This document shows, piece by piece, positions 1 to 12,841 of a DNA stretch of 64,000 nucleotides. A program made the position numbers and the translations under genes. The first letter of the stretch is position 1, and the number at the start of each line of letters is the position of its first letter. The DNA is from Adineta ricciae (lineage: Eukaryota > Rotifera > Eurotatoria > Adinetida > Adinetidae): contig CAJNOJ010000306.1 in NCBI GenBank assembly GCA_905250025.1, positions 1-64,000 of the forward strand. The letters are read 5' to 3'. The notes beneath the pieces are model-generated. The model was not told where the DNA came from and made no database searches. It saw only the letters and a list, made by a program, of their open reading frames with translations.

Positions 1-968
1 TGTGCGTGCGTGTATTCATGATCTCATCCTTTATTTTCAAAATCTCATCCATTTTCTCGCTTTGTGATTATTGTATTTGTATGTCCGTATGTGTGTATCG
101 ATCAACGAAGGAAAATATAGAATTTTTCAGAATAAGTCGTTGTTTGTTGTCCTTGCCACATTATCCGATTTCGTCGACAAAGTATTGCAAATTCGGATTA
201 AGATAGTGCAAAACATTATTCGCTGATTAATTCATTCAAGTAGTTAAAAGCCTGTCAACAAGTGTCGTTTAAAATCATTTCACAACAAAAATAAGTTTAC
301 ATGGAAATCAAGTTGCTTGTTTCAAGATGTTTTTATCCTAATCTTGTTCGATCGGGCTTTTTTTCTCTCATATATTCAATATAAACCGATATATATATAT
401 ATATTCTTCTTGATTTCTAATGTGAATTTATTCACACAGAAACCAGCTGTTACTGCTCTGCCACCCACTCTGAACAGGCCGAGAAATGTCTTGTCATTGG
501 AGAGAAATGAAGATGAAGTTGAGAGGAAACGAAGAAAGTTTTCAATGGATTGTTCAGAACATCTTTCTAAAAGTACAATGGGTTCGAAAAGAAAACAATG
601 TTAGTCGTTGGGCACCAGCTGGTGCAATCAAGGCAAAAATGCCTTTTGATTTTGTTCGCTGATCATTCGAAATTTTTCAATATGCTTTTTAACAAAGCAC
701 TAGTGAGTAAATTATCATCTTTAATTCTAGTTTTTTTAATACTGTGTCACAGTTGGGAATGTTTTTCTTTTCTTCTCTTTTTTTTTCTGACGATTGATTG
801 TCTTCCATTGTTATTTGATCGATTATACTTTTTTTCAATTTTCCAATAACATTGTGTTTTTTCCTCCCACCATATAGTCATCCTATCTCTTGCCGTTTTC
901 ATTTTTCTCTCTCAGTACGTATTGCGGTGCTATTAGAAGCGGATTCGCTGGTCACGTTGCTGTTTTCA
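1..968. other. Upstream region of ESRP copy A
   Basis: No convincing gene is seen. A short frame at about 440-604 follows an acceptor-like cacag and ends with a basic tail, but its differences from copy B all change the amino acid, so it behaves like unconstrained sequence. There is an AT dinucleotide run near 388-402. At 901-915 a pyrimidine stretch ending in AG sits 53 bases before the ESRP start codon and could be a trans-splice or 5'UTR acceptor. Confidence 0.5.
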
Positions 969-3900
969 ATGACGTCCTCAGCATCAGTCGGGCCAAATGC
1001 GAATACCGAAAAGAAACAATATCTGTGCCTCTTCCATGCAATTACATCTGGATTATTGGCTGACAATCTTGGGTCTGATGAACAGGAAATCATCGAGATG
1101 ATCTACTTGATTATTGATATCGAAGGAAAACAAGTATGTTTCGTTTTTATGGATGTTTTCTTCTAATGAAAAGTGTGTGTGTAGACTGTAGGTTTACAAC
1201 GCGAATACATTCGATCTTCTTATACGCACGTATTGACGGATGAATGTAAAGAAATCAGTGGCATCGACGAAACATTGGTCTTCTCATCGGAGTTGAATCT
1301 CGATGGAGCATTGCGAAAAGTAATTGAAGTCGAATGAGTGTATATTCTGACGTTTTACTTTGACCGTTCTTTTGTTCTAGTTTGATATATTTTTACGTGA
1401 GAATACGGGAGTAAATGTGACATTCGTTTGTGAAAATTGTCTTCATTTACGTCAATGTTTACATCCAGAAAGTGCGAAAAAGTCAATATCTTTACCTAAC
1501 TATTACTGGAAATATTTTGATTTAAGACTGGAATTTGAAAAGATGTATAAAACTTCCGAATGTCAGAATTTAATTTCTATGTCTGAAAGTAAACCTCATC
1601 TGCAAGCGAAAAACCCTAGTTATCACGTATTGATCTTCTTTAGAATTAAATCTTTGTCCTATATCCGAAACTGATTACTGTATGCGACATATTAAACTTA
1701 TGGAACTGATCGTTCATCAAATGTTAAACGATGGTAGATTTTCCTTAGTCTCAATTCGTTGTTTTGATTCTGTCTATCTCTCTGCAGGACATCACTTCAA
1801 AGAACCTGAAAGTATTATGATCAATTTACAGCAAGGCATATGGTACAGCTTTTTGATATTTCTCTGCTAATCGACATCTTTTTTTCTGTTGAATTAGTTC
1901 TATGGAGGACAATATCGAAGAAAGTACAGTCGTTCGTGCACGCGGATTACCATGGCAATGCACCGATCAAGATGTTGCGAAATTTTTCCGTGGTCTTAAT
2001 ATTGAAAAGTGAGATTAAGAACTTGGTGTATGTAGAACAAAAGGGAATTCATTAATTTGGTTTAGGGGTGGTGTTGCTCTTTGTCTTAGTACTCAGGGAC
2101 GTCGTAATGGCGAAGCTTTGGTTCGTTTCTCTACTGTTGAACATCGTGAATTAGCATTACGCCGTCATAAACATCATATTGGCCAACGTTACATAGAAGT
2201 TTACAAAGCAAGTGGACGTGATTTTCTCAATGTCGCTGGAGGTAAAAAGGGGCAGACTTGAAAGAGATAATTCATTGTCGATCAATGATCTTTCTTTATA
2301 CTTTAAACTTCCGGTAGATTGTCATTCGTTTTCTCTTAGTAAAGGTCATTGATCATTAACGAGTGACAACATTTTGAATGCAGTAGGTTATGCAAATACA
2401 GCTAAGAAGAAGAGAAAATTGACCGAGTAACGCACTCTATTTACTCACGGATTAAAAAGATTCACTTGTGAACAATAACGAAAGTGAACCAAGTATGAGT
2501 AAATCATATCATTATTAGCAAATTGTCTTGCTTTCAGTCTGATGTCTCGATTCGTTCAGACATTGACAAAGAAGAATTCTTTTCGAAGAAGAGAAAGCGC
2601 GTTAGATTGAAAGAAATCGAAACTAATCTCTTCTGTTTTGTTGAAGGTAAATAATTAAAAATCTTTGCAATGCATACGCGCGCGCGCGTCCTTTTGTCAT
2701 CATTATCATCATCACAAATAAAAGAACAAGAAGAAAGAAAGAAAAAACGAGCCATTGAGAGATTGAGAAGACAATAATTCGATCGGAGGGTTTTTTTTGT
2801 CAAATTTGCTTGTCGTCATGTATGTGTGTTCAGGCTTCTAAGTTGTCTGTCAACGAAAGTTTGGCGTTCTTCCTAAGATTGTTGATACTTGTCAAACGTG
2901 TTAAATATTTTACTTTTCTTTTTCTTCAAATCGAATGTCGTGGCATAGTCAAGCATTGACAGAGTCTATCACATCGTTTTGCTTCTTATTCGCTCTCATT
3001 TGCATAAACACATAAACATACATTCTAGACTTTTGAAAAACGTGTTCAATGTAAAATACCCTCGCCATGGGCAATACCAAAGGTGTATCTTACAATGGCA
3101 ATTTGTATTATCATTATTTAGATTATTTAAAAAGTTTGTATATTAACATCTTGAAAGCATTTACCTTCTGCTCTCGTTTCTTCTGCGCGTCTGTTTTCAA
3201 TTAGGATCAGATAGAGTGTCATTTTTCGTTGACGTTCGTAATATCTTTTAAGCTCTGTTACTTAAAAGAAAGAAAGAAAGAAACGAAGGAAAGTTTGAAG
3301 CGAGTACTCATAGATAGGCTTTCTTTTTAAAACTTAATCAGATGTATCGATTCGGTAGGCGTTTTTCACGATATCGAATTGAACTTATTTTGAATTTTCA
3401 AGGATCGAATTCAGAAGCTCAAGCTTTCCTACAACGTGATGGTCAAGTGATTATTCGTATGCGTGGTTTACCATTTGATGCAACTGCGAAAGATGTGGTA
3501 TGTTTGTGCAAGGAATCGATTAAACAAGACAGAAACTTTCGTTTTCTTTAGATCGAATTTTTTACGCGTGGTGATATACCAACTTATGTTGTTGACGGTG
3601 AAGAAGGCGTGTTGTTTGTTCACTATCCCGATGGACGAAGTACAGGTGATGCGTTCGTCATGGTCAAAACAGAAAATGAAGCATCACAAGCGCTGCTTAA
3701 ACATAAAGAAACGATGGGTGCGCGATATATCGAATTATTTCGAAGTACAACAGCTGAAGTTCAACAAGTTTGTTTGATTGGATAAGGTCATTTCTGAAAG
3801 GAGTATATCGGTGTTGTTTGAATAGGTTTTTCGACGAAGTCAAGATCCGAAGAATTTCCAAACATCATTGAAAGACATTCCATATGCACCGTTACCTATT

Positions 3901-4801
3901 CTACCACCGGAAATGTTAACCGGTGGTAATAAAAAAGATTGTATTCGAGTTCGTAATCTACCAATTGAATGTGGTATCGAACAAATCTTGGAATTTCTCG
4001 GTATTCATGCACAACATATCGTATGAGATGTCGTTTTTATTTCTGTAGAATTCTGTAGGATTGTTGTTTTAGATTGCACAAGGTGTTCATATGGTTTATA
4101 ATGCACATGTAAGTTGACATGATTACGAGAAAAGAAACAAATCTAGATTTGATTGTATTATTCGTTTCAAAGGGTCAACCATCAGGTGAAGCATTTATTC
4201 AAATGGATTCCGAAAGTGCTTCATTTAATGCAGCGGCACATAAGAATAATAAATATATGTTTTTCAATGGTAAAAAACGATATATTGAAGTTCTTCAATG
4301 TTCAGGTGAAGATATGAATCAAATTTTACTTGGTCTTGTTCCATCGAATTTAATTCCAACGAATCTTCAGCGACCAGCAATGTATTCATCTCATCGAGGT
4401 ACAACAAAAATCAATCGTTCTCTTCATATTAGAATTCGAATCTCGATTTTAGCCACATCACTCGTGCCAATGTCGACTTTACCACCACAGATGCTTTCAC
4501 CGAACATGTCGATGTCCTTAGCACCTCCAAATCAGTCTTCAACAATACCGAACATACCACTAACATCCACAATTCCTTCAACTTCATCAGCACCGACTAT
4601 GAACGGTCTACATCCGAATGCTACTTTTTATCCCATGCAAGTTTTCTACTATCCAACACCATCGATATCGCCATCGATCTATCTGCAAGCAGGACAAATG
4701 CATCCGACACCAATGACCTTTGTTTTACGAGGTAAATCTTTCCCAAAACTTTCTTATTTCTGTCAAAACATATTTTTCTAGGAGAAGCTGGTCAATACTA
4801 A
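969..4801 (+). CDS. ESRP: Epithelial splicing regulatory protein (ESRP/Fusilli), copy A
   Basis: RNA-binding regulator of alternative splicing, normally nuclear, acting on epithelial exon programmes in animals. Fourteen exons can be joined: 969-1133, 1185-1319, 1381-1588, 1644-1733, 1788-1842, 1898-2008, 2066-2241, 3403-3497, 3552-3767, 3826-4020, 4073-4108, 4173-4398, 4453-4731, 4782-4801. They sum to 2007 nt, giving 668 aa, close to human ESRP1 (about 680). The N-terminal half has the ESRP exonuclease-like domain (LGSDEQE motif). RRM1 starts at [10 protein letters not shown] and holds GGVALCL and [14 protein letters not shown]2 starts at [10 protein letters not shown] and holds [15 protein letters not shown]3 starts at DCIRVRNLP and holds [12 protein letters not shown] Pro/Ser/Thr-rich tail follows. 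The exon joint at 4399-4452 is inferred; reading through it also stays in frame. All introns are about 50-60 bp except one of 1.16 kb after RRM1. Confidence 0.95.
2387..2430 (+). CDS. Candidate alternative last exon of ESRP copy A (basic tail, then stop)
   Basis: Inside the long intron after RRM1, an AG at 2385-2386 opens a frame that fits the phase of the upstream exon (which ends with a single G at 2241). Joined, it would add [14 protein letters not shown] and a stop, giving an RRM1-only protein with a lysine-rich, nuclear-localisation-like tail. ATTAAA at 2451-2456, about 20 bases after the stop, could serve as a polyadenylation signal. Copy B has the same exon with one extra AAG codon, so the difference keeps the frame. 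This is inference from sequence; no transcript evidence is available. Confidence 0.45.
2800..3239 (+). other. Near-invariant block inside the long ESRP intron
   Basis: Positions 2800-3181 are identical to copy B (from about 20330) over 382 bases, and the run to 3239 holds a single substitution. Neighbouring exons differ at roughly 3 percent. A 45-codon open frame starts at the ATG at 3067 ([12 protein letters not shown]...) but shows nothing recognisable. The block may be regulatory, or it may mark a gene-conversion tract. Confidence 0.6.
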
Positions 4802-5321
4802 TGACTACGATACATTGTTCTTCTGTAAAATTGTCTTTCGTTTTATTCCGACAAAGCAGTGAATAAATTTAATTTCTACCAATGCAATTTTCAATGTACA
4901 ACTCTTTCGTTTCCGCGTACACATGGAAAGAGGAACGCCATACACATCTTATGAACTAATTTAGCAGTGATTGCAATTGTGTTTACTTCTCTCGTTTCAC
5001 TTTTCTTTTTCTCTTCGTTGTTTCTATACTCATGTTTACTGCTATCATTGTATCTTCTATTTTACATTCTTTAAATTATTCATAACATGTCTTTTTTGTC
5101 ATTTTTATTCGTATTAAATCTGAATACATCTTTTGTGAAAAACAATTACACTCACTTGACTTAAAAGTACAGACAAAGGCCGACGACATCGGGGCACTGG
5201 ATGCGTGAATCATCCTTTTATTAAAATTAAATCGAGAAAACAGCTGTGACCATCGGATAATAAATACTGATGTTATGAGACCCTTTAGCATTCTTTTCTT
5301 GTTCGGTGAATCTTGAAACAA
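4802..5321. other. Spacer between ESRP and the EF-hand gene, copy A
   Basis: No gene is seen. AATAAA at 4862-4867, about 60 bases after the ESRP stop codon, is a likely polyadenylation signal and is kept in copy B (22373-22378). A pyrimidine stretch ending in AG at 5287-5288 lies 33 bases before the next start codon. Confidence 0.6.
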
Positions 5322-5681
5322 ATGGCTGCTACGAACAGTAAGTCGGAACGTGTTTAATTTCAATGATTCGGCTATGAGGAATATTCGTTAGATAAACCAG
5401 GCAATCCCAAGGAAGATTTGACAAAAGAATTTCGTTTATTTGATCGAAACAATGATGGATTTATCGATAAAAATGAATTGAAAGCCATTTTACAAAAGAT
5501 CTTACCAAAATTTCAATTGCCTGACGATGAAATTCAACGAATGATTTCCAATGTTGACACGAACAAAGATGGTAAAATTGATTACAAAGGTAAACTTTTC
5601 ATTCTATTCTTATGTGTCCGAATGTTTCATCATTGAATAGAATTTATGGAATCAATCTATCCACAACTACCAGCGATGTAA
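5322..5681 (+). CDS. Small two-EF-hand calcium-binding protein, copy A
   Basis: Three exons (5322-5337, 5392-5589, 5641-5681) give 84 aa starting MAATN and ending in PQLPAM. Two EF-hand loops are clear: DRNNDGFIDKNE and DTNKDGKIDYKE, both with acidic or Asn ligands at positions 1, 3 and 5 and Glu at 12. The length fits one EF-hand pair, like half a calmodulin or a parasitic-worm type small calcium-binding protein. There is no signal peptide, so it is probably cytosolic. The specific orthologue is not recognised. It lies 3' of ESRP on the same strand and converges with CSN1. Confidence 0.88.
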
Positions 5682-5936
5682 TTCACAAACAAGAAAATCT
5701 TTTCGGACAATCTTTCTATATATCATTATCTAGTTTATTCTAATCTAATAAAGCCGAGAAAACATTACTTAGATTGTTCGTTAACATTCAGCTCATAGAT
5801 CAGCATATGTTAAGCTCGATAAAAGATGTTTTCCTTTTATTAAATACAAAAGAAAAGAATACTTTTTGAGATTGAATCGTAATGCAGAATAATAAATAGC
5901 AAATGTTCCTCTCTGCTCATAGAGTTCATGTTTGAC

Positions 5937-7689
5937 TTAATTCATTGCGGCATCATCTGATAATTCGCCTTCATCCATCATCATATTTCCTTGACCAGTT
6001 GGAACGTAATGCCGGCGAGGAACATTCATATTATTATTATTATTTGGTGAACGAGTTGCTGATGATATCGAATCATCCTTTACACAAAGATTGGCTTTGA
6101 TGATCGCTGAGCGAAGTAAGAATGAGCGGGTGATCTTTTCCGATTGTTTGGTGATTGTGACAGCATGTTGATACGCATGCCAACGTTGATCGGTATCAGC
6201 AACATAGAGAATCTTGTTCTTCGAATCGATTCGTGCTTTGATCTTTCCTAAACGTATCAAATTCACGAGTTCGTCTTCGAGATCATCGAGGGTTGTATTC
6301 AATTGAGTGGCCATAATAGTCATACTCGCGTTTTTGTAAGGAAGAAAGTATGTGATGATGATCCGATGACGAATTTCATAGTACAATGTACGCAAGTGTG
6401 GTACGAGGTATTGATCCAGTGCTAAAATCGGTTCGATTTGTGACATTAATGCCAAACAGGTTGAATAGGACGTTTCATAGAATTTCAAAAGAATATCTCG
6501 AACAGACGGTTCCAATTCCAGATATTGTTTCATATTTGGCGACATGATGATTAAGCGGTGTAATTCTGATCGTTCGAATGTTGCTAAACTACACAGACAG
6601 ACGTATTGAATCAGAGTTTGAGGTGAGATTAGATCCTGCAAAGAAAAGAACATGTTTCGTTAGTTTGGAAAACGTTCGAGTTTCGATGCAAACCTGGAAA
6701 TGATTCGAACAATGTTCAAACGAAACACCGAGAAAATGTCGTGCAGCTAATTTGTATCTCTTCGTTGCTAATTCAGCTATACCCGCATAGACTTTCAAGC
6801 GAGATGCTAAGATCGCATCTGATGCAATCATTGCATTTGTCGTTGAAACCTCCATTGGATTGACTACAGACGATGTTGGTATGGGTGTTGTTGTCGTCGT
6901 CGTCGTCGTCGTCGTGCTCGATTTCGCTGTTGATTCTAAACTTTCAATAGCTTGTTCAGCTTTGCTTACATACGATAGAACATTTGACCAGTTTTGCATG
7001 TAAAACGATGCTTTGATAACGTTCATACACATGGTTATCATATGTCGTGGTGTGACACAATAATCTCTTGAACGTACGTAACAACGAATTGCATTGAAAA
7101 AGTCACCGGCATCTAAGTAATGATCACCGAGATCGTCGTGGCCACGACGTATGGAATCTTTGATCGAATTGGTGCGAAAATTTCTCAGATCTGTATCGAG
7201 TTTTTCTAACTTTTGAGTATAACCACGTTGAGTTTTTTCATACCAGTTCGGATCGAGATCATTCGGCAGTGGAATATTCTGTTTTTTCAATTCATCCAAA
7301 ACCTTTTTCATTCAAACAAATTATGAGAAAGATGAAAACTTTCACAAAAACGTCTGTACTTGTTTATAGATCGATGTAAAATGAGTTTCTTGAATGTATT
7401 TCAAACTTGCTAGAAGTGCTTCATTGTGCAATGCTGGACAATGATCGGCAATATATAACAAACGGTAAATTCGCATAAGACCTGTGTAAGATGATGTGAT
7501 GGTATCAAGTTCGAAACCAGTTGCAGATATGTTCACTTGATAATTGCCTTCATACGATGATGCTGTCGAATTACCGTTGGAGTGTGACGTAGAAAGGTTA
7601 TTATTCGTATCGCCACTACTACTAACGATGTTTTGAACATCCATTTGTTGATTGTGAGAACCACTTTCGAAGTTTCTTGATAAATTCAT
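5937..7689 (-). CDS. GPS1: COP9 signalosome complex subunit 1, copy A
   Basis: CSN1 is a PCI-domain scaffold subunit of the COP9 signalosome, which removes NEDD8 from cullins. Three exons, reading leftward from 7689, give about 545 aa. Family landmarks include YTGLMRIYRLLYIADHCP near the N-terminus, KLEKLDTDLRNF, the strongly conserved SIRRGHDDLGDHY, MCMNVIKASFYMQNW, and a C-terminal PCI/winged-helix part with LEDELVNLIRLGKIKARID and SKNKILYV. A Thr-rich run encoded by a GTC/GTT repeat interrupts the middle and is shorter in copy B. The start codon is preceded two bases upstream by TATCGATTTTAG, a good trans-splice acceptor in both copies. The stop codon lies 255 bases from the EF-hand gene, tail to tail. 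Confidence 0.96.
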
Positions 7690-7986
7690 ATCTAAAATCG
7701 ATAAATATAAGTACAAGCTTTGTGTTTTCAATCAAGTTCAACAGATGAATTATATATTACAGAGATGGTGAGCCGTCAGAGGGTCAATGACACATTCTTT
7801 TACTGGCAGATTTTAGTCCTAGTAATGCACTTAGCCTCGAAAAACTATTTTCGTAAACTTAAAATGTTGAAAAATTCTCTGTTTAATACAGAATCGAATG
7901 GTGTAATTTTCAATGAGAGATAGTTTTTAGAAACATGAATAAAAGGCAGAAAACATTTCGATTGTGCAGACATCTATAATATTCGT
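7690..7986. other. End of contig-like piece A, not shared with copy B
   Basis: Up to about 7767 this is the CSN1 5' region shared with copy B; from there similarity stops. A frame of roughly 50 codons ending in a stop at 7921 runs through the unique part, but it has no recognisable domain. It could be an upstream exon or remnant of the repeat-family gene that begins after the N at 7987. Confidence 0.4.
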
Positions 7987-7987
7987 N
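7987..7987. other. Single N, probable contig join
   Basis: One undetermined base. Two other single Ns (16349, 17432) sit at places that look like contig ends, one of them with an unmerged overlap, so this N is best read as a gap of unknown true size rather than one ambiguous base. Confidence 0.6.
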
Positions 7988-7988
7988 T

Positions 7989-9755
7989 GCAATCAGTTGA
8001 AACATTAGTTATTTTGGAATCTGACCACGTTGAAGCTGATACTCGTATATTTTTACATGTTTATGATGTTGAGCTTGATAATGACAAAGGGAAATTCAAT
8101 GGTATTGTCATACAATCAATTGATACCGATGTTTTCATTCTAGCATTAGCACATGTGAAGTTAATGATGTTACCCAACTATTATGTTAGGAAGTTTAACT
8201 CGTCTACAAAACTGACATCATTTATCAATATAAAAGCAATCGGCTGTTTATTACCAATTAAATGGAACATTACCGAACCAACTGTACTTTTAGTACTGCA
8301 TGCGCTATCAGGATGTGATTCGACATCATTTACACGAAATATTACAAAAAAGACTTATTTCAATACCTACTTATCGAATCCAGATCAATTTCAGCATTTA
8401 CTGGAATTTGGTGGCGAAGGCGGAATTACAAGATTGCCGATGAAAGCAGCAGAAGATTTACTGATTTCGTGTTATACTAAATCGAGAGGTTACAAATCAT
8501 TATTGGCAAAAACAGCTCCATCATCATCAACACATACTGTATCATTGAACTCTTTACGGCAAAATTTGGCGATTAAATATTGCAAGAATCAGACGACGGA
8601 TATATGCATAAAACTTCCACCAACATCCGACTCATTTCAGCAACATTGTAAACGTGCATGGAAACAAGTTTTTATTTGGAAAAAAACATTTGAACCATTC
8701 GACTTGGTTAGTTGTTATCCGATTGAAGATTATGGCTATGATCGAACAAGCAATAATGAATTGATCATTCGATGGTTTACAAACTCAGAATTACCAAATC
8801 ATTTGTCTCTCAGTCGTTGTGTGAAATGTACATCTGGCTGTCAACGATGCAAATGTGCTGCAAATAATCTATGTTGTACTCCTCTGTGTGGATGTTCATC
8901 TGGTGAATGCACTAACCGTACGACTATACAAGTAAGATCGTGCCTATTTATCTTCTATCATAGAATCATATTAATCGAATATTTTCATTGTAGGTTATGA
9001 AAAAATCAACAAAAGAAAACTCGAAACCTGTCGTTCGGAAAATACTGACATTTGATGATACTTTCGATGACTACGACGATGACAGTGAAACAGATGTTTA
9101 TATTCAAAACAATAATTGTATTGACGCCGCAGATGACGAATATGACGATGACGGAATTGATGATACAGTGCAATCTATGTATGATAACTACGTGAGTACT
9201 GCCTGTACTTCTTTAAAAAATGTTTTTATCGTGATGTCTACTTAACTAGAGCGATGCCGGTTCTGATAGATCATTCGATGGCAATTATTTGGATGGTAAT
9301 GAGAGTGAATCTGATCTGCTCAATTTATCAATTACTAGTGACCATAGTTACTGTTATCAATCAACACCATTTGCACTTAAATGTTCTGCTAATGCCCAAA
9401 ATGCTGTTGCATCATCAACTGTACTACGACAAGATGATTTCAATCCTTTTCAAAATCAAATTTCACCAATTAGTTCACACACAAGCTCAAGAAAATTAAG
9501 TACCACAACAACGGTAAATTAGCACCTTATTCGTACTTAAAAATAAAATCGAAAATTCGTTATCTGATTCTAAGTTTAGAACTCTAACGGAGTAAATACA
9601 GCACTAAAACCGATGAAACGAAAACCAAATTTCAGCGCTAATACATCTGCACAAAGTACACCGCGTCAGGTAAAATTGATTTTAAAAAAGGTATACAGAT
9701 TCGGTTTATGATATTTCCATCTTTTCAGATTATCTCACGCAAAAAGAAACTTTAA
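7989..9755 (+). CDS. Repeat-family metazoan protein with nuclease-like acidic core and CXC zinc motif, 5' truncated
   Basis: The frame is open to the N at 7987, so the 5' part is missing. Exons 7989-8931, 8994-9191, 9250-9513, 9580-9669 and 9729-9755 join in frame. The core carries HVEADTRIF, DTDVFILALAH and VLHALSGCDSTS, spaced acidic residues typical of a large family of uncharacterised, often multicopy animal proteins that look mobile-element derived and PIN/nuclease-like. A cysteine-rich patch follows (CVKCTSGCQRCKC, CCTPLCGCSSGECTN), resembling a tesmin/TSO1 CXC domain. The C-terminus is acidic, then Ser/Thr-rich and ends in a basic ISRKKKL. Intact splicing and an open frame argue against a dead copy. 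The function is not established; the nuclease idea is inference from motif spacing. Confidence 0.7.
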
Positions 9756-11176
9756 CACATCAATCACATGCATATGGCTTTTTCTTAGGTGTTACATTAT
9801 ATGATTTTTATAATTATATTTACCAGGAGTATTATTTTATTATATCGTTTATTATAGATGTTTATTTTATTATTTCTATTTTTGATATATTTTTCTCACC
9901 AATAAAATGAATATTTGTTTGCTTTGGCTTCAAAAAACTTCTTCAATTTCAATAGAGACACTTTAGAATAACGAAATGCTTGCTAGTTGCACTCTATCTC
10001 ACGGTACTTTTAATGAAAATAAATCAAAATACATATGTAACAAAAATTAGATCTTCATAAGGAGCATTCCAAATATAATTGTCAATTCATACATCATCAC
10101 TCTCATTTCTCTGGCAATAACCTCTTTCATGATGCATTGTTAGTTAAATAGCTATATTCTCATCATAAACTTGTTGCAGAAACTCATAAAAGGGCAAAAG
10201 AATCCCCTTTCTGCAAAAAATTTTAGAAAACTCTTTTTCGAGATATAGAAATATAGGGGTCACTAGTGCGAACTGCATCTGATATTAATTGCACGAAAGA
10301 AACGACTTTTTGTCCGGCTGACAATACACCATTTGGCATTCTGTTTCGTGCTGTACTTTATACTGTCACATGAGATTTCTGTTGTGTTTGTTATTAAACA
10401 GAAAAAGGAAATCTCGTATAAGTTACATATCTTTTCAATAAAGTACACTTCATGTTAATTGAAATTATATATTAGACTATTCATTGATAGATGGCGCTAG
10501 CATCCAGATTCTTGGATTTCGTTCCACGTTATACTGAATTTATTTATTTTTTCACGAAAAATCTTTTTCTACTAAAGTTATAAACTTGTAGTATAGAATT
10601 CAAACTTAACTCGCTGTTGATTGGTTATTCAACATTTCCTTGTTCAATACAACTACTTCAAACGCACACATCTTTTCCCACAACTCTTCATCGTCGAAAG
10701 TTCCTTTCTTCTTTTCAATGAGTAATCGTTTTACGACGTCATGTATCATCAACACAGTGAAACTATTGTCATCCTGACGTCATCGGCTGGCCTCCAACAT
10801 CGCAGTATTGAATTGATTACGGCAGAAAAGCAAATTAGTTTGAGTAGACTTCGCATATCAATGCGATACTTGATATTTACTTATGAGTAGTAAAAAGATG
10901 CTTTGATAGAAGAAAGCGAAAAAACGTGGCATTTGCACTATGCTTTAGATATTTCATAGGCAGAACGAAATCGATGAATATTTTTGTCGTTCTTTATATT
11001 CCTGGTGGGAGATTTCATCGATGTACACATCGTTTATTTTAAAACCTCTCAGATAGAATCAGTAGAAATGTTCACCTCAGTCAATACATAAGACCGTCAT
11101 TTATATTGCTTCGTTTTAGATTAAATCAAACATTTCTTAAGTACCAAGTTTAATTCACATTCCATCTATAATAACA
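9756..11176. other. Gene-poor stretch between the repeat-family gene and PDCD6
   Basis: AT-rich sequence with no credible complete gene on either strand. AATAAA near 9901 could terminate the upstream gene. A possible coding relic on the minus strand is listed separately (10606-10826). Confidence 0.6.
10606..10826 (-). pseudogene. Possible coding relic, unknown family
   Basis: Read leftward, one frame is open for 54 codons up to the stop at 10606-10608 (it includes VLMIHDVVKRLLIEKK and DDEELWEKMCAFEVVVL) and continues upstream past a single in-frame TGA at 10780-10782 into a further stretch of plausible protein (FNTAMLEASR). The composition is charged and helical, unlike the surrounding AT-rich filler, and looks like real protein interrupted by one nonsense codon. 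It could also be one exon of an unrecognised gene. No family is assigned. Confidence 0.35.
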
Positions 11177-12406
<1,230 letters not shown>

Positions 12407-12841
12407 ATAAATTATTCGAGTAATTCAAGCCTGTTTTGTTTCCAATCGATTTTCTGCTTTCGGACAAAACATTTGTTCTTCTTTCTTTCTTTTCCATATT
12501 TACGCATTGATTTTTCGTTCTTCTTTTGTCTGCTTTTTGTTTTTCTCTTACTTAGGCGGCTCAATCCAAATTAATAATACACCCGCACGCAAGACTTTGA
12601 CTATCATTTTTTCCCATCATTGTGATTTGCGAATCTCATGTGATTCATGTTCTTTTTTTTTCATTTATCATTGTTTCAACCAGGCGAACAACTTGTCTCA
12701 TTTCTTGATTCCTAGAACAACATATATATTCACTTATCTTTTATGGAATGAAATAAAACTCGATTGATGAAATCAATTGAAAGAACTGACTTCTTCGCGG
12801 ATACCCTGTAGACAAGATAACTTTGGAAGTATTCATTCTAG
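12407..12841. other. Spacer before ABT1
   Basis: Pyrimidine-rich, with no gene seen. AATAAA near 12751 may terminate PDCD6 transcripts. The spacer ends with TATTCATTCTAG directly abutting the ABT1 start codon, an acceptor without a local donor and hence a trans-splice candidate. Confidence 0.6.

Larger units (their letters stand above)
1..7767. repeat. Copy A of a 7.7-kb duplicated (allele-like) segment
   Basis: This stretch matches 17533-25276 base for base apart from scattered substitutions and small indels; the offset drifts from 17532 at the left end to 17509 at the right end. It contains ESRP, a small EF-hand gene and CSN1 in the same order and orientation as copy B. A hand count in one ESRP exon (3552-3767) gives 6 differences in 216 bases. 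The match runs off the left edge of the window, so its true start is outside. It ends abruptly near 7767, just upstream of the CSN1 start codon. All open frames and splice sites are kept in both copies, so neither is a pseudogene. Divergence of this size is what is usually seen between bdelloid alleles. Confidence 0.95.

Noticed and set aside
440..604. Short basic open frame upstream of ESRP, kept in both copies
   Set aside because: About ten nucleotide changes between copies, all altering amino acids, and higher divergence than the neighbouring exons; behaves as non-coding.
3067..3204. 45-codon open frame inside the conserved ESRP intron block
   Set aside because: Too short and unlike known proteins; conservation extends well outside it, so coding is not the best explanation.
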